From Cytobacillus gottheilii (GTDB taxonomy: Bacteria; Bacillota; Bacilli; Bacillales; Cytobacillaceae): a stretch of DNA of 64,000 nucleotides. Every line of letters starts with the position of its first letter. Positions within the stretch are counted from its first letter, which is position 1. The position numbers and the translations under genes were made by a program. The stretch spans positions 1,332,975-1,396,974 of the forward strand of contig NZ_KV440945.1 of assembly GCF_001636345.1 (NCBI RefSeq), given 5' to 3'. Below the pieces are notes generated by a model. It had not been told where the DNA came from and did not search any database. It was given only the letters and a program-made list of their open reading frames with translations. This document shows, in pieces, positions 1 to 8,614 of this stretch.

Positions 1-823
1 TCAGGCATCATTCCCGGAGAAAAAAGTTTATACAGTTGGTCAGGAAGAAGATACTCTGCACTATCTGCGCAGATTGGACAACATCTCCGATGATACATTT
101 AAAGGAGCACTTGTCATTGTATGCGATACAGCTAATACAGAACGAATTTGTGACCAGCGCTATACAAAGGGTGATTTCCTAATCAAAATTGACCATCATC
201 CGAATGTGGATCCATATGGAGACATCATGTGGGTAGATACTAATGCCAGCTCCACTAGTGAAATGATCTATGAATTTTATAAGGAAGGCAAGGATGATGG
301 CCTCCAAATGTCTGATGAAGCAGCGCGTCTTCTTTTTGCAGGAATTGTAGGGGACACTGGCAGGTTTCTATATCCAAGCTCAACAGAAAAGACATTTGCA
401 TATGCGGGTGAGCTAATTCACTATCAATTTTCCCGGACAGAGCTTTTTGATAAAATGTATGAGCTTCAGCCGAATATCGTTAAATTGAATGGTTTTGTGC
501 TGCAGAATTTTGAAATGCTCCAGCATGGAGCTGCCATGATGGTATTGAAGAAAGAACTGCTCGAAACCTATGATGCAAAACCTTCTCAAGCGTCCTTGCT
601 TGTAAGTGAGCTTGGGAACGTTGCAGGCATTAAAGCATGGGTATTTTTCATCGAGGAAAATGATCAAATCCGTGTTCGCCTGCGCTCGAAAGGACCGGTC
701 ATCAACACGATTGCTGCTAAATACAACGGAGGCGGCCACCCGCTTGCAGCAGGTGCATCAATTTATTCGTGGGATGAAATGAGTTCTGTCATAAAGGATT
801 TAGAAGAGGTTTGTAAAAAGTAA
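1..823 (+). CDS. nrnA: NrnA nanoRNase / pAp phosphatase (5' end missing)
   Basis: The reading frame is open from base 2 to the stop at 821-823, so the gene starts before the window. It is a DHH/DHHA1 phosphoesterase. The DHH motif is visible as KIDHHPNVDPYGD, and the C-terminal DHHA1 signature as KYNGGGHPLAAGA. The family degrades 2-5 nt RNA remnants and dephosphorylates 3'-phosphoadenosine 5'-phosphate in the cytoplasm using Mn2+. B. subtilis NrnA (YtqI) is about 313 residues; about 273 codons are present here. A TTG at 74 is internal and is not the true start. The neighbours ytrI/ytrH and dnaE match the B. subtilis order. Confidence 0.95.
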   Translation, partial: QASFPEKKVYTVGQEEDTLHYLRRLDNISDDTFKGALVIVCDTANTERICDQRYTKGDFLIKIDHHPNVDPYGDIMWVDTNASSTSEMIYEFYKEGKDDGLQMSDEAARLLFAGIVGDTGRFLYPSSTEKTFAYAGELIHYQFSRTELFDKMYELQPNIVKLNGFVLQNFEMLQHGAAMMVLKKELLETYDAKPSQASLLVSELGNVAGIKAWVFFIEENDQIRVRLRSKGPVINTIAAKYNGGGHPLAAGASIYSWDEMSSVIKDLEEVCKK

Positions 824-849
824 AAAGCTGACAAATGTCAGCTTTTTTT
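824..849 (+). terminator. Intrinsic terminator of nrnA
   Basis: AGCTGAC (826-832) pairs with GTCAGCT (837-843) around a 4-base loop and is followed by a T run. It begins right after the nrnA stop. Confidence 0.85.
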
Positions 850-901
850 GCTTATTAAGTGCAGATAAGCTTCCTCCTATCCGTCCAGCCTTAGATATTT
901 T

Positions 902-1402
902 CTATTCAAGCTGCAGATTCACATGGATGGAGAAGGTCGTATATACACTCATTTTTTTAATCGTTACTTTATAACGCTTTCCATTGATTTCAAGTGTTTT
1001 GTTTTGAATGATTCTTTCAATTAAGCCTAAGCTTGAATGTACAGTTTCAATATCTTTTGCAACCATCATGCTGATTTCTTCTTTTAACGTTTTTTCAGCT
1101 TCAAAGACACTGTATACATCAAGTTTGTATTTGTTATAGTTATCTATTTTTAAATGGATCTGCTGAACGGTCAGTTTTTCTTTATTCTCTTTATTCAGTT
1201 TCTTAAATTCTTCCTGCCAAATATCCTTTTCCTTGGTGAGTTCCTGTATTAAGTCCTTTTGACCATCAATTTGTTTACTGTAATCCTCCTGCCATTCTCC
1301 AAAGATATACAGAAAAAAAAACCAGCTGATAAATGCACCGATAGCCATCCCTCCTAAAAAGCGCTGCCATGAGGGCTTGCGGTAAAGAGGTGGGATTCTC
1401 AT
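902..1402 (-). CDS. ytrI: Sporulation membrane protein YtrI
   Basis: A protein of 166 residues, matching the usual YtrI length. It has one N-terminal membrane segment (about residues 14-34, FLGGMAIGAFISWFFFLYIF) followed by a long charged, probably coiled-coil region (about 40-75) and a mixed C-terminal domain. In B. subtilis YtrH and YtrI are made in the mother cell under sigma-E and are needed for efficient sporulation; their biochemical role is not known. The ATG shares one base with the TAA stop of ytrH, so the two genes are translationally coupled. Confidence 0.88.
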   Translation of the reverse strand: MRIPPLYRKPSWQRFLGGMAIGAFISWFFFLYIFGEWQEDYSKQIDGQKDLIQELTKEKDIWQEEFKKLNKENKEKLTVQQIHLKIDNYNKYKLDVYSVFEAEKTLKEEISMMVAKDIETVHSSLGLIERIIQNKTLEINGKRYKVTIKKMSVYTTFSIHVNLQLE

Positions 1403-1737
1403 TACGAAACATGCTCCTGTGTTAACCAGTTAATCAGCAGTGCTCCGGTTTGAGCACCTCCAAGGGCGGAAAGGATGAGCAGGCATTGCTTGAAAAGATC
1501 TTTTGTTTGTCCATCTAAAACGCCTCGTTCAAAACTATAAACAGTATCAAATGTCCCGCCGATTGCAGCAATAATCGCCCAGATTCGAATAAGATTCGAA
1601 AGACGGAAAACTTCTGTTAGCGGCGGCTTTCCAGTAATAAACGCTGCAAGTGCACCGATAATAGATCCGCCAAGCAAAACACCAAGTGCAATAAAGTAGC
1701 TTTCAAACAGTGATGCGAAAAAGGGTTGATTCTCCAT
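1402..1737 (-). CDS. ytrH: Sporulation membrane protein YtrH
   Basis: A protein of 111 residues with three predicted hydrophobic segments: about 12-34 (YFIALGVLLGGSIIGALAAF), about 48-66, and about 82-104. Length and sequence match YtrH, the partner of YtrI in sporulation. It is the first gene of a ytrH-ytrI operon, and its stop codon overlaps the ytrI start. A candidate sigma-E promoter lies about 45 bases upstream (1783-1810). Confidence 0.88.
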   Translation of the reverse strand: MENQPFFASLFESYFIALGVLLGGSIIGALAAFITGKPPLTEVFRLSNLIRIWAIIAAIGGTFDTVYSFERGVLDGQTKDLFKQCLLILSALGGAQTGALLINWLTQEHVS

Positions 1738-1782
1738 ATATCTCCATCCTTGTTTAGCATATTCGTAAACATTTATTATTAC

Positions 1783-1810
1783 ATCATATGGACATACTGC
1801 TTTTTTTATG
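1783..1810 (-). promoter_or_regulatory. Candidate sigma-E promoter for ytrHI
   Basis: On the minus strand, CATATGAT (1790-1783) fits the sigma-E -10 pattern CATAnnnT. ATA (1809-1807) lies 16 bases upstream as a minimal -35. Sigma-E control of ytrH-ytrI is known in B. subtilis. The -35 match is short, so this stays a candidate. Confidence 0.45.
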
Positions 1811-1904
1811 ATGGTTGTCTCATTTTTAACAAACCTTGGAGAAATGTCCTTTCATAACGTTCTGCAAAAGCATACACATAAGTATTAAAGCTATAAGCAT
1901 TCAA
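1806..1904 (-). CDS. Possible small protein upstream of ytrH (32 aa)
   Basis: A TTG-started frame of 32 codons, with GGAGGGTG placed 8 bases before the TTG. The peptide (MNAYSFNTYVYAFAERYERT, then a short tail) is aromatic-rich at the N-terminus and basic at the C-terminus. I do not recognise a family. It sits between dnaE and ytrH and runs toward the ytrHI promoter. The main support is the strong ribosome binding site. It could be chance in a 319-base intergenic region. Confidence 0.35.
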   Translation of the reverse strand: MNAYSFNTYVYAFAERYERTFLQGLLKMRQPS

Positions 1905-2017
1905 ACTTTCATCACCCTCCCGCTAAAAGCGGATTTCTTTGCTGCATATGATTCTTCCTCATTAGGTACGGTGAATTGAAAAAAGAGAACATATTTTCTT
2001 TTTTATATCTCCCGTTC

Positions 2018-2023
2018 TATAAT
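2018..2023 (+). promoter_or_regulatory. Candidate -10 box of dnaE
   Basis: A consensus TATAAT lies 33 bases before the proposed GTG start of dnaE; the -35 region (TTTCTT around 1995) is poor. A transcript starting near 2030 would exclude the upstream TTG at 1976 and supports the GTG at 2057. Confidence 0.4.
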
Positions 2024-2056
2024 AAAAGGAATAGAAGAAATAAGGGTGTGATTACA

Positions 2057-5000
2057 GTGTCTTTTATTCACCTTCATGTGTATAGTGCATATAGCTTGCT
2101 GATGAGTACAGCAAAAGTGGAGGACTTGGCTAAACAAGCCAAACAACTTGGCTTTGAGGCGATTGCATTAACAGACAGAAACGTGATGTATGGCGCTGTC
2201 TCTTTTTATAAGGAATGCTTAAAAAATGAGATAAAGCCTATTTTAGGTTTAACAGCAGATGTAGTAGATGATGAATCTGAACAGGCAGAGCCATTTCCTC
2301 TAGTGTTACTGGCTAGAAATCAAACAGGCTATCAAAATCTGCTTAAGATTTCGAGTGTGATTGGCACAAAATCTCCAGGTGGAATTCCTGCAAGATGGCT
2401 AAAGGCATATAACCAAGGCTTAATTATGCTGAGTCCAGGTCTTGAAGGGAAAATTGAGCAGCACTTGATTAATGACGAATACGAAGAAGCGAAAAAGTCA
2501 GCATGTTTCTATCGGGATCACTGCGAGGAGCAGCAGTTTTATTTATCGCTGCATGATCATGGAATATCAAATGAAGAAAAAGTGAGAAATGGGCTTGTGC
2601 AAATCAGTTCAGAAACGGGGATTGAGCTTACTGCTGCGAATGCGGTGCATTATTTGCAGAAGGAAGACGCTTTTGCGCAAGACTGCCTGACTTGTATTAA
2701 AAACGGTGAAAAGATTCAAGCTGAAGACAGAATGAGACTGCAGGGCGAAGAATACAACTTAAAATCTGCAGCGGAAATGACTGGGCTTTTATCCATGTAT
2801 CCTGATGCGTTGGAAAATACGCTAAAAATCGCTGAGCAATGCAATGTAATGCTTGAGCTGAATGGAGAACATCTGCCAAAATATCCTGCGGTGGATGGTT
2901 TAACGTCAGAACAATTACTAGAAAAATTATGCTGGCAAGGGTATCAGGAACGCTATCCTCAGGATACAAAAGTGCATAAGGAACGTCTGGCATATGAGTT
3001 AAGTATTCTAAAGAAAATGAAATACAGCGACTATTTTTTAATAGTCTATGATTTTATGAAATATTGCCGAGAGCACGATATTTTAACAGGACCTGGCCGG
3101 GGTTCAGCAGCCGGTTCGATGGTGGCTTATGTTCTGTATATTACAGATGTGGACCCAATCGCTCACGGATTGCTGTTCGAGCGTTTCTTGAACCCTGAGA
3201 GAATTTCTATGCCTGATATCGATATTGATTTTCCAGATCATCGCCGGGATGAAGTGATTCAGTATGTGGCCAACAAGTATGGCGAAATGCATGTAGCCCA
3301 AATTGTGACCTTTGGAACGATGGCAGCAAAAGCTGCACTGCGGGATGTTGGCAGAGCTTTTGGCTTAAATACAAAGGAGCTGGACAGGCTGTCAAAGTCA
3401 GTGCCTTCCAAGCTGGGGATTACACTGAGTGAGGCATATAATTCATCCGATTCTCTGCGAAGATTTACAGAAGAATCAGGCCTGCATAAACGTCTATTTG
3501 AAACAGCACTAAAACTGGAAGGATTGCCGCGGCATACATCTACACACGCAGCTGGAGTGGTGATCAGCGAAATGCCGCTAGTTTCTGTTGTCCCTATACA
3601 GGCAGGGCATGATCAAGTGTACCTGACACAATACTCAATGGAATATTTAGAGAATATAGGTCTCTTAAAAATGGACTTTTTGGGATTAAGAAACTTATCC
3701 CTTATCGAAAATATAGTGAACTCCATTAATAGACATTCAAAAGAAAAAATAGATATTAAGTCTATCCCTGTAAATGACGAACATGTTTTTAAACTGCTGA
3801 GCAGCGGCAGAACCAATGGGATTTTTCAGTTTGAATCAGCAGGGATGCAAAGAGTACTGAAAAATTTGCGTCCATCGTCCTTTGAAGATATCGTCGCCGT
3901 TAATGCCCTCTATCGTCCAGGTCCAATGGAAAACATTCCTCTCTTTATTGACCGTAAGCATGGGAAACAAGAGATTTCATACTACCATCCTGACTTAAAG
4001 CCGATCCTTGAGAACACATATGGTGTTATCGTGTATCAGGAGCAGATTATGCAGATTGCTGCGATGATGGCTGGATTTACTTTAGGGGAAGCAGATATGC
4101 TCAGACGGGCAGTTAGTAAGAAACAGAAGGAAGTACTGGATCAAGAACGGACTCATTTTGTTGCTGGCGCATTGAAAAAAGGGTATTCAGAGCAAACGGC
4201 ACACAATATATATGATTTAATTGTGAAATTTGCTAACTATGGATTTAACAGGAGCCATGCGGTTGCTTATAGTTTAATTGCGTATCAGCTAGCTTTTCTA
4301 AAAGCAAACTACCCGCTTCATTTTATGGCGGCCCTGCTTTCATCCTCTGCAGGCAATGAGGTGAAAATCTCTCAATATATTCGAGAGTTAAAAGACTTGA
4401 AACTCAAAGTGCTGCCTCCATCCATTAACAAAAGCTGGTATACATTTACTGTTGAACACCATTCTGTCCGCTATAGCCTTGGTGCTATTAAAGGGATAGG
4501 AGGAAATGTTCTAAAGGAAATCTTCAAGGCGCGGGGACAGCAGAAATTTCATGATTTATTTGATTTCTGTATGCGCGTTTCCCACAAAATAGCCAATAGA
4601 AAAATCATTGAAACACTTATCCATTCCGGTAGCTTTGATGAATTCGGTGAAGACCGGGCAGTCCTTCTTGCCAGCATTGATGCAGCATTGGAGCATGCAT
4701 TACTTGTGAACCCGGATGATGAGCAGGCTGACTTCTTTTCTGACGGTGAATTTTTCCCGAAACCTAAATATACAATCGTTGATCCAATAACTGCAGAAGC
4801 TAAGCTGGCATTTGAAAAAGAAGTGCTGGGGCTGTATTTGTCTGACCACCCTATATCTGTTTATGAAAATGAGCAGGAAAGGATGGGGACGGATATCATC
4901 GCTGAATTGGATACATCAGCCCGTCAGGTAAAGTTATTCGTCTTTTTAGCAGAGTTAAATAAAATTCGCACTAAAAAAGGGGACACGATGGCGTTTATCA

Positions 5001-5422
5001 CACTTAGTGATCAGAGTGGTGAAGTAGAAGGAGTCATCTTTCCGAATGTCCTAAATCAATATTCGCATCTTCTAAACAAAGGAAGGATTCTCTTCATATC
5101 AGGCAAGCCCGAAGAAAGGGATGGAAAGAAGCAGATCATTGTACAATCGATCCAAACGCCAGAACAGGCAATAGCTACATTTAAGCCGAAAGAGCCTATC
5201 CTTTATTTGAAAATTACAGAGCAGCAGGAAACAAATGAACAGCTGCGAAAGCTTAAGGATTTGTTTAGAGAAAATTCCGGAGCTATTTCAGTTATTCTCT
5301 ATTATGAGAGCAGCGGCAAGAGGATCAAGCTTGGAGAAGAAGATTGTGTTCATCCCACTTCAATTTTTATGGATAGGCTAAAAGGTTTATTAGGCAGTGA
5401 AAATGTGATATTAAAGCGATAG
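2057..5422 (+). CDS. dnaE: DNA polymerase III subunit alpha DnaE
   Basis: The replicative polymerase that extends lagging-strand RNA primers before hand-off to PolC. The proposed start is GTG 2057 (MSFIHLHVYSAYSLL...), preceded by AAGGGTG at 2044-2050. It gives 1121 residues, against about 1115 in B. subtilis. A TTG at 1976 would add 27 residues that do not look like the family. Domains in order: PHP (about 1-210, HLHVYSAYSL), palm with the catalytic acidic motif PDIDIDF (386-392), fingers, tandem HhH, and an OB fold (about 950-1030, KLFVFLAELNKIRTKKGD). There is no inserted proofreading exonuclease, as expected for Gram-positive DnaE. Confidence 0.96.
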   Translation: MSFIHLHVYSAYSLLMSTAKVEDLAKQAKQLGFEAIALTDRNVMYGAVSFYKECLKNEIKPILGLTADVVDDESEQAEPFPLVLLARNQTGYQNLLKISSVIGTKSPGGIPARWLKAYNQGLIMLSPGLEGKIEQHLINDEYEEAKKSACFYRDHCEEQQFYLSLHDHGISNEEKVRNGLVQISSETGIELTAANAVHYLQKEDAFAQDCLTCIKNGEKIQAEDRMRLQGEEYNLKSAAEMTGLLSMYPDALENTLKIAEQCNVMLELNGEHLPKYPAVDGLTSEQLLEKLCWQGYQERYPQDTKVHKERLAYELSILKKMKYSDYFLIVYDFMKYCREHDILTGPGRGSAAGSMVAYVLYITDVDPIAHGLLFERFLNPERISMPDIDIDFPDHRRDEVIQYVANKYGEMHVAQIVTFGTMAAKAALRDVGRAFGLNTKELDRLSKSVPSKLGITLSEAYNSSDSLRRFTEESGLHKRLFETALKLEGLPRHTSTHAAGVVISEMPLVSVVPIQAGHDQVYLTQYSMEYLENIGLLKMDFLGLRNLSLIENIVNSINRHSKEKIDIKSIPVNDEHVFKLLSSGRTNGIFQFESAGMQRVLKNLRPSSFEDIVAVNALYRPGPMENIPLFIDRKHGKQEISYYHPDLKPILENTYGVIVYQEQIMQIAAMMAGFTLGEADMLRRAVSKKQKEVLDQERTHFVAGALKKGYSEQTAHNIYDLIVKFANYGFNRSHAVAYSLIAYQLAFLKANYPLHFMAALLSSSAGNEVKISQYIRELKDLKLKVLPPSINKSWYTFTVEHHSVRYSLGAIKGIGGNVLKEIFKARGQQKFHDLFDFCMRVSHKIANRKIIETLIHSGSFDEFGEDRAVLLASIDAALEHALLVNPDDEQADFFSDGEFFPKPKYTIVDPITAEAKLAFEKEVLGLYLSDHPISVYENEQERMGTDIIAELDTSARQVKLFVFLAELNKIRTKKGDTMAFITLSDQSGEVEGVIFPNVLNQYSHLLNKGRILFISGKPEERDGKKQIIVQSIQTPEQAIATFKPKEPILYLKITEQQETNEQLRKLKDLFRENSGAISVILYYESSGKRIKLGEEDCVHPTSIFMDRLKGLLGSENVILKR

Positions 5423-5425
5423 CCC

Positions 5426-5453
5426 TTTACATCAAGATCATATATGTTATAGT
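5426..5453 (+). promoter_or_regulatory. Sigma-A promoter of malic enzyme gene
   Basis: TTTACA (5426-5431), 16 bases, TATAGT (5448-5453). The start of transcription would fall near 5460, about 12 bases before the TGGTCAGACCA operator. The 13 bases TTATAGTAGTTGG (5447-5459) recur exactly at 7523-7535, downstream of the regulator gene. Confidence 0.6.
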
Positions 5454-5471
5454 AGTTGGTGTTAAGATCAT

Positions 5472-5482
5472 TGGTCAGACCA
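5472..5482. promoter_or_regulatory. FadR/GntR-type operator 1 (malic enzyme)
   Basis: A perfect palindrome, TGGTCAGACCA, just downstream of the predicted transcription start. It has the TGGTnnnACCA core typical of the FadR branch of GntR regulators. The same 11 bases occur once more at 7678-7688 before accD, with a FadR-type regulator gene between the two. Confidence 0.7.
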
Positions 5483-5614
5483 CTACGCTGTATAGAAGAA
5501 TCTGCTGTAAAACACAGGTTCTGCTTCCAATATTGAGGTCTGCAAGCTAAAACATACGAACTTTAAAATAGATTAATTTAATTCGTCTTTTTGGGACACA
5601 GAGGGGTGGATAAT

Positions 5615-6853
5615 TTGACGTTGAGAGAAGAAGCTCTGCATATGCATAGAGTGAATAAAGGAAAACTTGAATCAAAGTCAAAAGTAGAGGTAAAGGACGC
5701 CAAGGACTTGAGCTTAGCTTATTCCCCTGGTGTTGCTGAGCCGTGCAAAGAAATATATGATAAGCCTGAGACTGTATATGAATATACAATGAAAGGAAAT
5801 ATGGTAGCAGTTGTTTCCGATGGAACAGCAGTGCTTGGCCTTGGAAATATTGGTCCGGAAGCTGCACTTCCAGTAATGGAGGGCAAAGCGGTCCTATTTA
5901 AGAGCTTTGCAGGTGTAGATGCTTTCCCTATTTGCTTAAATACAACAGATATTGATAAAATTGTGGAAACGGTGAAGCTGCTTGAGCCTACTTTTGGCGG
6001 TGTAAATCTGGAGGATATTGCAGCTCCTAATTGTTTTTATATAGAAGAAAGACTTAAGAAGGAAACCAATATTCCTATTTTCCATGATGATCAGCATGGA
6101 ACCGCCATTGTCACAGTTGCAGGATTAGTGAATGCATTAAAACTCTCTGGCAAGAAAATGAATGAAATTAAAGTAGTAGCAAACGGCGCGGGTGCAGCAG
6201 GCATTGCGATTATTAAGCTGCTGTACAGTTATGGCGTAAGAGAAATCATTATGTGCGATACGAAGGGCGCCATTTATGAAGGCCGTCCGCAAGGTATGAA
6301 TGAAATTAAAAACGATGTAGCTAAATATACAAACCGAGATAAGAAATCAGGCAGTCTTGCAGAAGTGATTACGGGTGCAGATGTCTTTATTGGTGTTTCA
6401 GCTGCCGGTGCATTAACAGCTGACATGGTGAAAACAATGAACGCAGACCCAATCATTTTTGCGATGGCTAACCCTATTCCTGAGATTATGCCAGAAGATG
6501 CAAAAGCTGCAGGGGCACTGGTCGTAGGTACGGGACGATCCGACTTTCCGAACCAAGTCAATAACGTTCTTGCTTTTCCAGGCATTTTCCGCGGTGCTCT
6601 TGATGTGCGTGCAACTCATATTAATGAAAAAATGAAGGTTGCTGCTGTTGAGGCGATTGCTAGTCTTATAGATGAATCAGATTTGCATGCTGATTATGTT
6701 ATACCAGGGCCATTTGATCCGAGAGTTGCGCCTGCTGTAGCTGCTGCGGTCGCCAGGGCAGCAATGGAAACTGGGGTAGCACGACTGAAAGTAGATCCTG
6801 AAGAAATAAAAGAGAAAACAATCAGATTAGCTGTTATCGGAAAAAGCGAGTGA
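5615..6853 (+). CDS. ytsJ: NAD(P)-dependent malic enzyme (YtsJ type)
   Basis: It oxidatively decarboxylates malate to pyruvate, making NADPH in the YtsJ type. The chosen start is TTG 5615 ([16 protein letters not shown]), 5 bases after GAGGGGTGG; this gives 412 residues against about 410 in B. subtilis. The longer frame from 5591 adds a tail not seen in the family. Visible motifs are [11 protein letters not shown] with the catalytic Tyr, MEGKAVLFK with the catalytic Lys, the metal-binding [10 protein letters not shown], and the dinucleotide fold [12 protein letters not shown]. The GntR gene follows 9 bases downstream and an operator lies upstream. The product feeds pyruvate and NADPH towards fatty acid synthesis, which fits its joint control with accDA. 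Confidence 0.93.
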   Translation: MTLREEALHMHRVNKGKLESKSKVEVKDAKDLSLAYSPGVAEPCKEIYDKPETVYEYTMKGNMVAVVSDGTAVLGLGNIGPEAALPVMEGKAVLFKSFAGVDAFPICLNTTDIDKIVETVKLLEPTFGGVNLEDIAAPNCFYIEERLKKETNIPIFHDDQHGTAIVTVAGLVNALKLSGKKMNEIKVVANGAGAAGIAIIKLLYSYGVREIIMCDTKGAIYEGRPQGMNEIKNDVAKYTNRDKKSGSLAEVITGADVFIGVSAAGALTADMVKTMNADPIIFAMANPIPEIMPEDAKAAGALVVGTGRSDFPNQVNNVLAFPGIFRGALDVRATHINEKMKVAAVEAIASLIDESDLHADYVIPGPFDPRVAPAVAAAVARAAMETGVARLKVDPEEIKEKTIRLAVIGKSE

Positions 6854-6862
6854 TGAACTGAC

Positions 6863-7483
6863 GTGTTATCAGCTCAAACTGGATCTAAAGTATATGTCGT
6901 AATTGTTAAGAAGCTTCGCGAAATGATTGCAGCGGAAAATTTAAAGCCTGGAGATAAATTGCCATCTGAACGTGAATTATCCGAACGCCTGAAGGTTGGG
7001 CGTTCTTCTGTTCGCGAAGCTTTTCGAGCGCTGGAACTGCTCGGTCTCATCGAAACAAGAAGAGGAGAAGGCACTTTCATACGCGACTTTAAAGGTCATC
7101 AGCTTGTACAGGTGCTCAGTACATTTATTCTTCAGGATGAAAAGGCTAAAAAGGATATTAAGGAAACGAAATTTTTAATCGAGCTTGACTGCTTATGGCT
7201 TATTATGCAAAAAAAGACTGATGATGAACTCTTAGCTTTTAAAAACTGGGCAGAGCAGACGACTTTTACAGATGATGAATTTTTCTATAAAATCATCTTA
7301 TTGGCAGATAATCATTTGTTTTTAAGAATGTGGGAAATTTTAAAAGACTATTATAATTCGCTCGATTTCCCAGCTGAAGAGCTTCAAAAGCATGATTATC
7401 TTCATTTAATTGAAGAGCTGCAAACAAAAGAAGAAATGAGAATTCGCGGTGCTTATAAGAAACTAAGAAAGCTTGTCGAATGA
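6863..7483 (+). CDS. FadR-family GntR transcriptional regulator
   Basis: 206 residues from GTG 6863, 9 bases after the malic enzyme stop. The N-terminal winged helix-turn-helix (about 8-75) is typical: PGDKLPSERELSERLKVGRS, followed by RRGEGTFI. The C-terminal part (about 80-206) is a short all-helical effector domain of FCD type, about 125 residues rather than the usual 150 or so. The metal-ligand histidines are only partly recognisable (DNHLFLRMW; HDYLH). The gene is wedged between malic enzyme and accD, a position I do not recall from B. subtilis. Matching palindromes before both neighbours suggest it controls pyruvate and malonyl-CoA supply. The ligand is unknown. Confidence 0.85.
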   Translation: MLSAQTGSKVYVVIVKKLREMIAAENLKPGDKLPSERELSERLKVGRSSVREAFRALELLGLIETRRGEGTFIRDFKGHQLVQVLSTFILQDEKAKKDIKETKFLIELDCLWLIMQKKTDDELLAFKNWAEQTTFTDDEFFYKIILLADNHLFLRMWEILKDYYNSLDFPAEELQKHDYLHLIEELQTKEEMRIRGAYKKLRKLVE

Positions 7484-7629
7484 AAGCTGACATATTTCAG
7501 CACTATTTTTAAATTTAATCGTTTATAGTAGTTGGACAAGAGTAAAATGATGTACGCAAAAGCGGTGTTCTTATTTTAATGTGAAGTAACTCTGAATGAA
7601 CTTTTGAAATGAATGATAAATAAAACTGT

Positions 7630-7668
7630 CTGATTGCGCCTAAGGTCTACCGCAATCAGCAACTTTTT
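7630..7668 (+). terminator. Terminator between GntR gene and accD
   Basis: CTGATTGCG (7630-7638) pairs perfectly with CGCAATCAG (7651-7659), followed by CAACTTTTT. It lies 145 bases after the GntR stop and just 10 bases before operator 2, so accD probably has its own start or relies on readthrough. Confidence 0.7.
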
Positions 7669-7677
7669 ATGCATTGG

Positions 7678-7688
7678 TGGTCAGACCA
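7678..7688. promoter_or_regulatory. FadR/GntR-type operator 2 (accD)
   Basis: The second copy of TGGTCAGACCA, here extended to the 13-base palindrome GTGGTCAGACCAC. It lies 57 bases before the accD TTG. A TATAAA at 7707-7712 could be the -10 of accD, but no good -35 is seen. Confidence 0.68.
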
Positions 7689-7744
7689 CTGGTGGGGTGG
7701 GGAAATTATAAATTTGTATTATTATCAAACGGGGAGGTTTCATC

Positions 7745-8614
7745 TTGTTTAAAGAGATCTTTACGAAAACCAAAAAGATTAAATATGCAACAATACCATC
7801 GGAAGCAGCGAAGCAGGATGTTCCCGAGGGCATTATGACAAAATGTCCAAATTGTAAAAAGATCATGTATTCAAAAGAACTGGTTAAAAATTTAAAGGTT
7901 TGTTTGAATTGTGATTATCATCTTTCCATGAATGCTTCTGAGCGTCTGGAAAGTTTTCTTGATCATGGAAGCTTTGAAGAAATCAATGAAGATATGGTTT
8001 CTGAGAATCCATTAAACTTTCCAGGTTATTTAGAAAAACTGGAAAAAGATAGACAAAAAACAAACATCAATGAAGCTGTTGTTACTGGAATTGGGACGGT
8101 AGACAACCAGTCTCTTGTTGTTGCCGTGATGGATTCTACCTTCCGCATGGGAAGTATGGGGTCGGTTGTCGGTGAAAAAATTACGCGTGCCATTGAAAAG
8201 GCTGATGAACTATCTGTCCCATTTGTAATCTTTACTGCGTCTGGCGGTGCCCGAATGCAAGAGGGAGTACTAAGTCTTATGCAAATGGCCAAAACAAGTG
8301 TTGCATTGAAAAGATTCAGTGATCATGGCGGGTTAATTATATCCATTATGACCCATCCGACTACGGGCGGAGTTTCTGCGAGCTTTGCTTCACTTGGAGA
8401 TTATAATTTTGCAGAACCTGGTGCATTAATTGGATTTGCAGGCAGAAGAATTATTGAACAAACCATTCGTGAAGATCTTCCAGAGGATTTCCAAACGAGT
8501 GAGTTTTTACTGAAGCATGGTCAATTGGATGCAGTGATTCACCGGAGCGAGCTGAAAGATCAGCTTTCAAATATTTTATCCATTCATCAGCCAGGAGGTG
8601 ATTTAGAGTGGTAG
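7745..8614 (+). CDS. accD: Acetyl-CoA carboxylase carboxyltransferase beta
   Basis: Part of the carboxyltransferase that moves CO2 from carboxybiotin to acetyl-CoA to give malonyl-CoA, the first step of fatty acid synthesis. 289 residues from TTG 7745, preceded by GGGGAGG. The N-terminal zinc ribbon is visible as CPNC (about 33-36) and CLNC (about 53-56). The crotonase-type core follows ([22 protein letters not shown]). accD overlaps accA by 7 bases, keeping the two subunits in equal supply. Confidence 0.95.
   Translation: MFKEIFTKTKKIKYATIPSEAAKQDVPEGIMTKCPNCKKIMYSKELVKNLKVCLNCDYHLSMNASERLESFLDHGSFEEINEDMVSENPLNFPGYLEKLEKDRQKTNINEAVVTGIGTVDNQSLVVAVMDSTFRMGSMGSVVGEKITRAIEKADELSVPFVIFTASGGARMQEGVLSLMQMAKTSVALKRFSDHGGLIISIMTHPTTGGVSASFASLGDYNFAEPGALIGFAGRRIIEQTIREDLPEDFQTSEFLLKHGQLDAVIHRSELKDQLSNILSIHQPGGDLEW

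Noticed and set aside
1976-2056. N-terminal extension of DnaE from a TTG
   Set aside because: The extra 27 residues do not resemble DnaE, a TATAAT lies inside this stretch, and the GTG at 2057 has a better ribosome site and gives the family length.
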